From a bacterium (lineage in GTDB: Bacteria; CSSED10-310; JAJRTK01), in contig JAJRTK010000528.1 of NCBI GenBank assembly GCA_024278345.1, positions 1 through 8,109 on the forward strand: a stretch of 8,109 nt of DNA, written 5' to 3'. Of this stretch, positions 6,153 to 8,109 are shown in pieces. Each line of letters begins with the position of its first letter. Within the stretch, counting starts at the first letter, position 1. A program made the translations under genes and the position numbers. Below the pieces are notes generated by a model. The model had not been told where the DNA came from. It saw nothing but the letters and a program-made list of their open reading frames with translations, and did not search any database.

Positions 6153-6181
6153 TTGACACAAGTTTTCGCAATTCGTTAAAT
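6153..6181 (+). promoter_or_regulatory. strong sigma70-type promoter for the amidase gene
   Basis: A perfect TTGACA (6153-6158) is followed after exactly 17 bases by TTAAAT (6176-6181), which matches the TATAAT consensus at four of six positions including the key final T. Transcription would start near 6188, giving a short leader of about 34 nt that contains the GGAGG ribosome binding site at 6209-6213. This also argues that translation starts at 6222 rather than at an upstream frame start at 6180, which overlaps the -10 box. Confidence 0.72.
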
Positions 6182-6221
6182 GGTGTTGGTGAACGATTTT
6201 ATTGCCCCGGAGGTCTTGACT

Positions 6222-7964
6222 ATGAAGCGCCGTGCGATCACTACACGCTGCTTCCAACTCCTAGCCCTGCTCCTTGTGCATGCAGGGGCGTCCCAATCGG
6301 CGACTCTTCGCCTGGTACCTCTTCATTCCAGGGCTAACGTTGGCCTTTCTGGCCACCGGGAGATTTTTGTCGAAGTGGTTTCGGGACGGATCACGCCATA
6401 TTTGCGGGATTCTTCTCGGGCCAAGCTCTTCAGGACCTACCCGGTGCGCATCGAATGGGCTGAGATGAGTCCCTCGGTTCAATCCATGGCCCTTCGCCGA
6501 CTTTTCCCCGCGGACAGCGTCGAGCCAGGTTTTTGGGTCCATCGGCCCACGGCAGCTTCCGCCTCCACGCCTTCACACGGGATTGAAGAGATCGCCCTTT
6601 GGTTTACAGGAACTCCACAAACGGCGGCCGCGATCATGCAAGTCAATCCTCTTGGGAAAGAGAGGCTGACAGGCGCCAGGGAGATCCGGATTCCTCGCCA
6701 GCTTCTGTTGCAAGGTCTCGTCCAGCTCGTGCCCAAGAAAAAAGCCACCACGTTGCTCCAGGTTTCCAGCAACGCGACGAATCGGGCGGCTTTGCGCTCC
6801 TCAAAACCGAAGCTCACCTACGGGCAAGATGCCCGAGGCCGGTATGGGATCTATCGCCTCCTGCCTGGAGAAGCGATCTACTCCGCGGTGGTGGTTCGAT
6901 TCACGGGTCGCATCCACGCCGATGACGTGAACGAGGCGGCCAAGATCATCCAAAAACGGTCGGGCGTCAGAAATGAACGGGACATTCCCAGTGGGTTCCC
7001 GATCCTCATCCCCTTGGACCTCTTGGAGCCGGAGTTTCTGCCGGAAAGCGATCCCCGATACCAGAAATTCCTGGCCCATCGGAAAGAAGCTGCGCAATAC
7101 CGCAGCCGCACGGTAGCTCGCGGTCTGGAGGGCGTCGTCGTCGTCCTCGACCCGGGGCACGGAGGCCGCGACCCGGGAACCATCGGGGTTTGCGGGATCT
7201 GCGAAGACGAATACGTTTATGATATCACCACCCGCGTGGCCCGAATCATCGAAAGCGAGACCCGGGGGCGTGCCCTGTTTACGCTCATCGACACAAAACA
7301 TGGGCTGGCCCCGCGAAACCGCAAGAATTTGCCCAAGGACAGCACCGAACGTGTCTTGACCACGCCGCGTTATGATCCCCGCAATACTCGGGTTTCGGCC
7401 AACCTCCGTTGGTATCTGGCCAATTCTATGCTTCGCCGGGAAGCCAAACGGGGCACATCCCGAGAAAAGATGGTGTTCGCCAGTTTTCACGCGGACTCCA
7501 GGCACCGCTCCACTTCGGGACTGATGGTCTACATCGCCGGAGCTGTCCACAGCCGTGGAGCCATGTCGAAAAACAAAAAGCCTTACACCGCCTTTGCCGA
7601 AGTTCGTGAACAGCCAAGAGTTTCACTGCCGTACAAGAGCCGATTACAGTCTGAAGCAGTTTCCAGGGATCTGGCCGAGCTAGTGGTTCGAAGCATGAAA
7701 CGCTGGGGAATCGCCGTTCACAAGGAAAAGCCGATTCGCCGGTACGTGATTCGAAAGCGGAAACGGTGGGTTCCCGCCGTCATTCGCTACAACCAGATTC
7801 CGGCAAAAATGCTCATTGAAGTTGGGAACATGAGCAACCGCGCGGACTGTAGGGCCTTGGGCGATCCCGCTCACAGGGAACGGCTGGCGCGGGCTTTCGT
7901 TGACGCGCTCATCGTCTACTACGGCCAAACCGAGGACGGCAAGGTGTTTGTAGCTCAGCGGTGA
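6222..7964 (+). CDS. exported N-acetylmuramoyl-L-alanine amidase (Amidase_3) with LysM-like domain
   Basis: 580 residues. It cleaves the bond between N-acetylmuramic acid and the stem peptide in the cell wall. The N-terminus (MKRRAITTRCFQLLALLLVH) is a signal peptide with probable cleavage between about 22 and 27. Residues 28-200 are unassigned. Residues about 208-267 resemble a diverged LysM (YGIYRLLPGEAIYSAV, then IPSGFPILIP), for peptidoglycan binding. The catalytic zinc domain starts at about 304: VVLDPGHGGRDPGTIG with His313, Glu328 in CEDEYVYDI, His423 in FASFHAD, and catalytic Glu533 in LIEVGNMSN. All metal and catalytic residues are kept. The 95 residues between Glu328 and His423, together with the basic segment 500-520, make the domain longer than minimal AmiC-type domains. 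The ATG at 6222 has GGAGG eight bases upstream. It is transcribed divergently from the operon and appears monocistronic. Confidence 0.95.
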   Translation: MKRRAITTRCFQLLALLLVHAGASQSATLRLVPLHSRANVGLSGHREIFVEVVSGRITPYLRDSSRAKLFRTYPVRIEWAEMSPSVQSMALRRLFPADSVEPGFWVHRPTAASASTPSHGIEEIALWFTGTPQTAAAIMQVNPLGKERLTGAREIRIPRQLLLQGLVQLVPKKKATTLLQVSSNATNRAALRSSKPKLTYGQDARGRYGIYRLLPGEAIYSAVVVRFTGRIHADDVNEAAKIIQKRSGVRNERDIPSGFPILIPLDLLEPEFLPESDPRYQKFLAHRKEAAQYRSRTVARGLEGVVVVLDPGHGGRDPGTIGVCGICEDEYVYDITTRVARIIESETRGRALFTLIDTKHGLAPRNRKNLPKDSTERVLTTPRYDPRNTRVSANLRWYLANSMLRREAKRGTSREKMVFASFHADSRHRSTSGLMVYIAGAVHSRGAMSKNKKPYTAFAEVREQPRVSLPYKSRLQSEAVSRDLAELVVRSMKRWGIAVHKEKPIRRYVIRKRKRWVPAVIRYNQIPAKMLIEVGNMSNRADCRALGDPAHRERLARAFVDALIVYYGQTEDGKVFVAQR

Positions 7965-7992
7965 AATTAACTTTGCTCTTTTGGGACCTATC

Positions 7993-8020
7993 AAATTGTC
8001 GTGTTTTTGCTTTACAATTT
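7993..8020. repeat. AT-rich 7-bp inverted repeat downstream of the amidase gene
   Basis: AAATTGT (7993-7999) pairs with ACAATTT (8014-8020) across a 14-base T-rich loop. The stem is entirely A-T apart from one G-C pair, and no clean T-run follows, so it is at best a weak terminator for the amidase transcript. It begins 28 bases after the stop codon. Confidence 0.3.
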
Positions 8021-8036
8021 TCTTCGCCGAAACGGT

Positions 8037-8109
8037 GGCACCGGCATCTTGCCGGTGTAGCGCCCTCCGGGCTGCACGGAGCCGGGAAGGAGGCCCGCCC
8101 CAGCGGTGA
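8037..8109 (+). repeat. GTGILPV-type palindromic intergenic repeat
   Basis: CACCGGCA (8039-8046), loop TCT and TGCCGGTG (8050-8057) form a perfect 8-bp hairpin, extendable by one G-T pair. The plus-strand reading from 8037 is Gly-Thr-Gly-Ile-Leu-Pro-Val followed by a stop. I recall this phrase as frequent in spurious ORFs of verrucomicrobial, lentisphaeral and planctomycete genomes, where it marks a dispersed intergenic repeat. The sequence after it is very GC-rich and runs off the window, so the repeat's right boundary is unknown. The hairpin itself is certain; membership of the family is from memory. Confidence 0.55.

Noticed and set aside
5968-6156. 62-codon plus-strand frame (MSKSEKASGG...)
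   Set aside because: It has no ribosome binding site, ends inside the -35 box of the amidase promoter, and passes through several hairpins. It is basic and low in complexity, so more likely non-coding.
6180-6221. 14-residue N-terminal extension of the amidase
   Set aside because: Its first codon overlaps the -10 box. The ATG at 6222 has a strong GGAGG site and starts a clean signal peptide.
6801-7550. 249-codon open frame on the minus strand
   Set aside because: It is a shadow of the Amidase_3 gene and has no family features.
1-8109. tRNA, rRNA, CRISPR array, insertion sequence or phage genes
   Set aside because: No regularly spaced direct repeats, transposase or integrase motifs, or RNA gene signatures were seen on either strand.

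Overview
This is ordinary bacterial chromosome from a moderately GC-rich genome. It holds eight confidently recognisable protein genes, seven on the minus strand and one on the plus strand. Nothing in it is phage, transposon or CRISPR. The host phylum cannot be proved from this window. A verrucomicrobial or other PVC-type bacterium is my best guess, because the right end carries a palindrome that reads Gly-Thr-Gly-Ile-Leu-Pro-Val when translated. I recall that phrase as a common intergenic repeat in those genomes. The guess is of low to moderate confidence and rests partly on memory.

Layout. Bases 1-168 lie downstream of the minus-strand cluster and hold a small hairpin, a weak GC-hairpin plus T-run, and perhaps the start of another minus-strand ORF that leaves the window. 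Bases 169-5822 are one tightly packed minus-strand operon. In transcription order it contains a DUF512/radical-SAM PDZ protein, a 3-hydroxybutyryl-CoA dehydrogenase, a YceD (DUF177) protein, ribosomal protein L32 (rpmF), a FabG-type reductase, RNase III (rnc), and a secreted thioredoxin-fold/TPR protein. Junctions are 4-nt (ATGA), 11-nt, 4-nt (GTGA) and about 58-nt overlaps. The only gaps are 55 nt before rpmF and 129 nt after it. Bases 5823-6221 are a divergent regulatory region with a plausible sigma70-type promoter facing each way. Between the promoters is a GC-rich stretch full of short inverted repeats. Bases 6222-7964 encode an exported LysM-like/Amidase_3 cell-wall hydrolase. Bases 7965-8109 are noncoding and repeat-like.

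How the genes relate. YceD-rpmF at one end and fabG-rnc at the other are the two ends of the classic yceD-rpmF-plsX-fabH-fabD-fabG-acpP-rnc cluster. Here plsX, fabH, fabD and acpP are absent from between them, so this is a collapsed or rearranged version. It links ribosome/RNA maturation (L32, YceD, RNase III) with acyl-thioester redox enzymes (FabG, Hbd). The final gene encodes a thioredoxin fold in which both redox cysteines are replaced, joined to TPR repeats, so it is probably a periplasmic binding or scaffold protein rather than an oxidoreductase.

I found no convincing new defence or mobile system. The items most worth checking are the cysteine-less thioredoxin/TPR protein, the collapsed fab cluster with DUF512 and hbd fused upstream, the T8 tract at the 5' end of rnc, and the hairpin-rich element between the divergent promoters.
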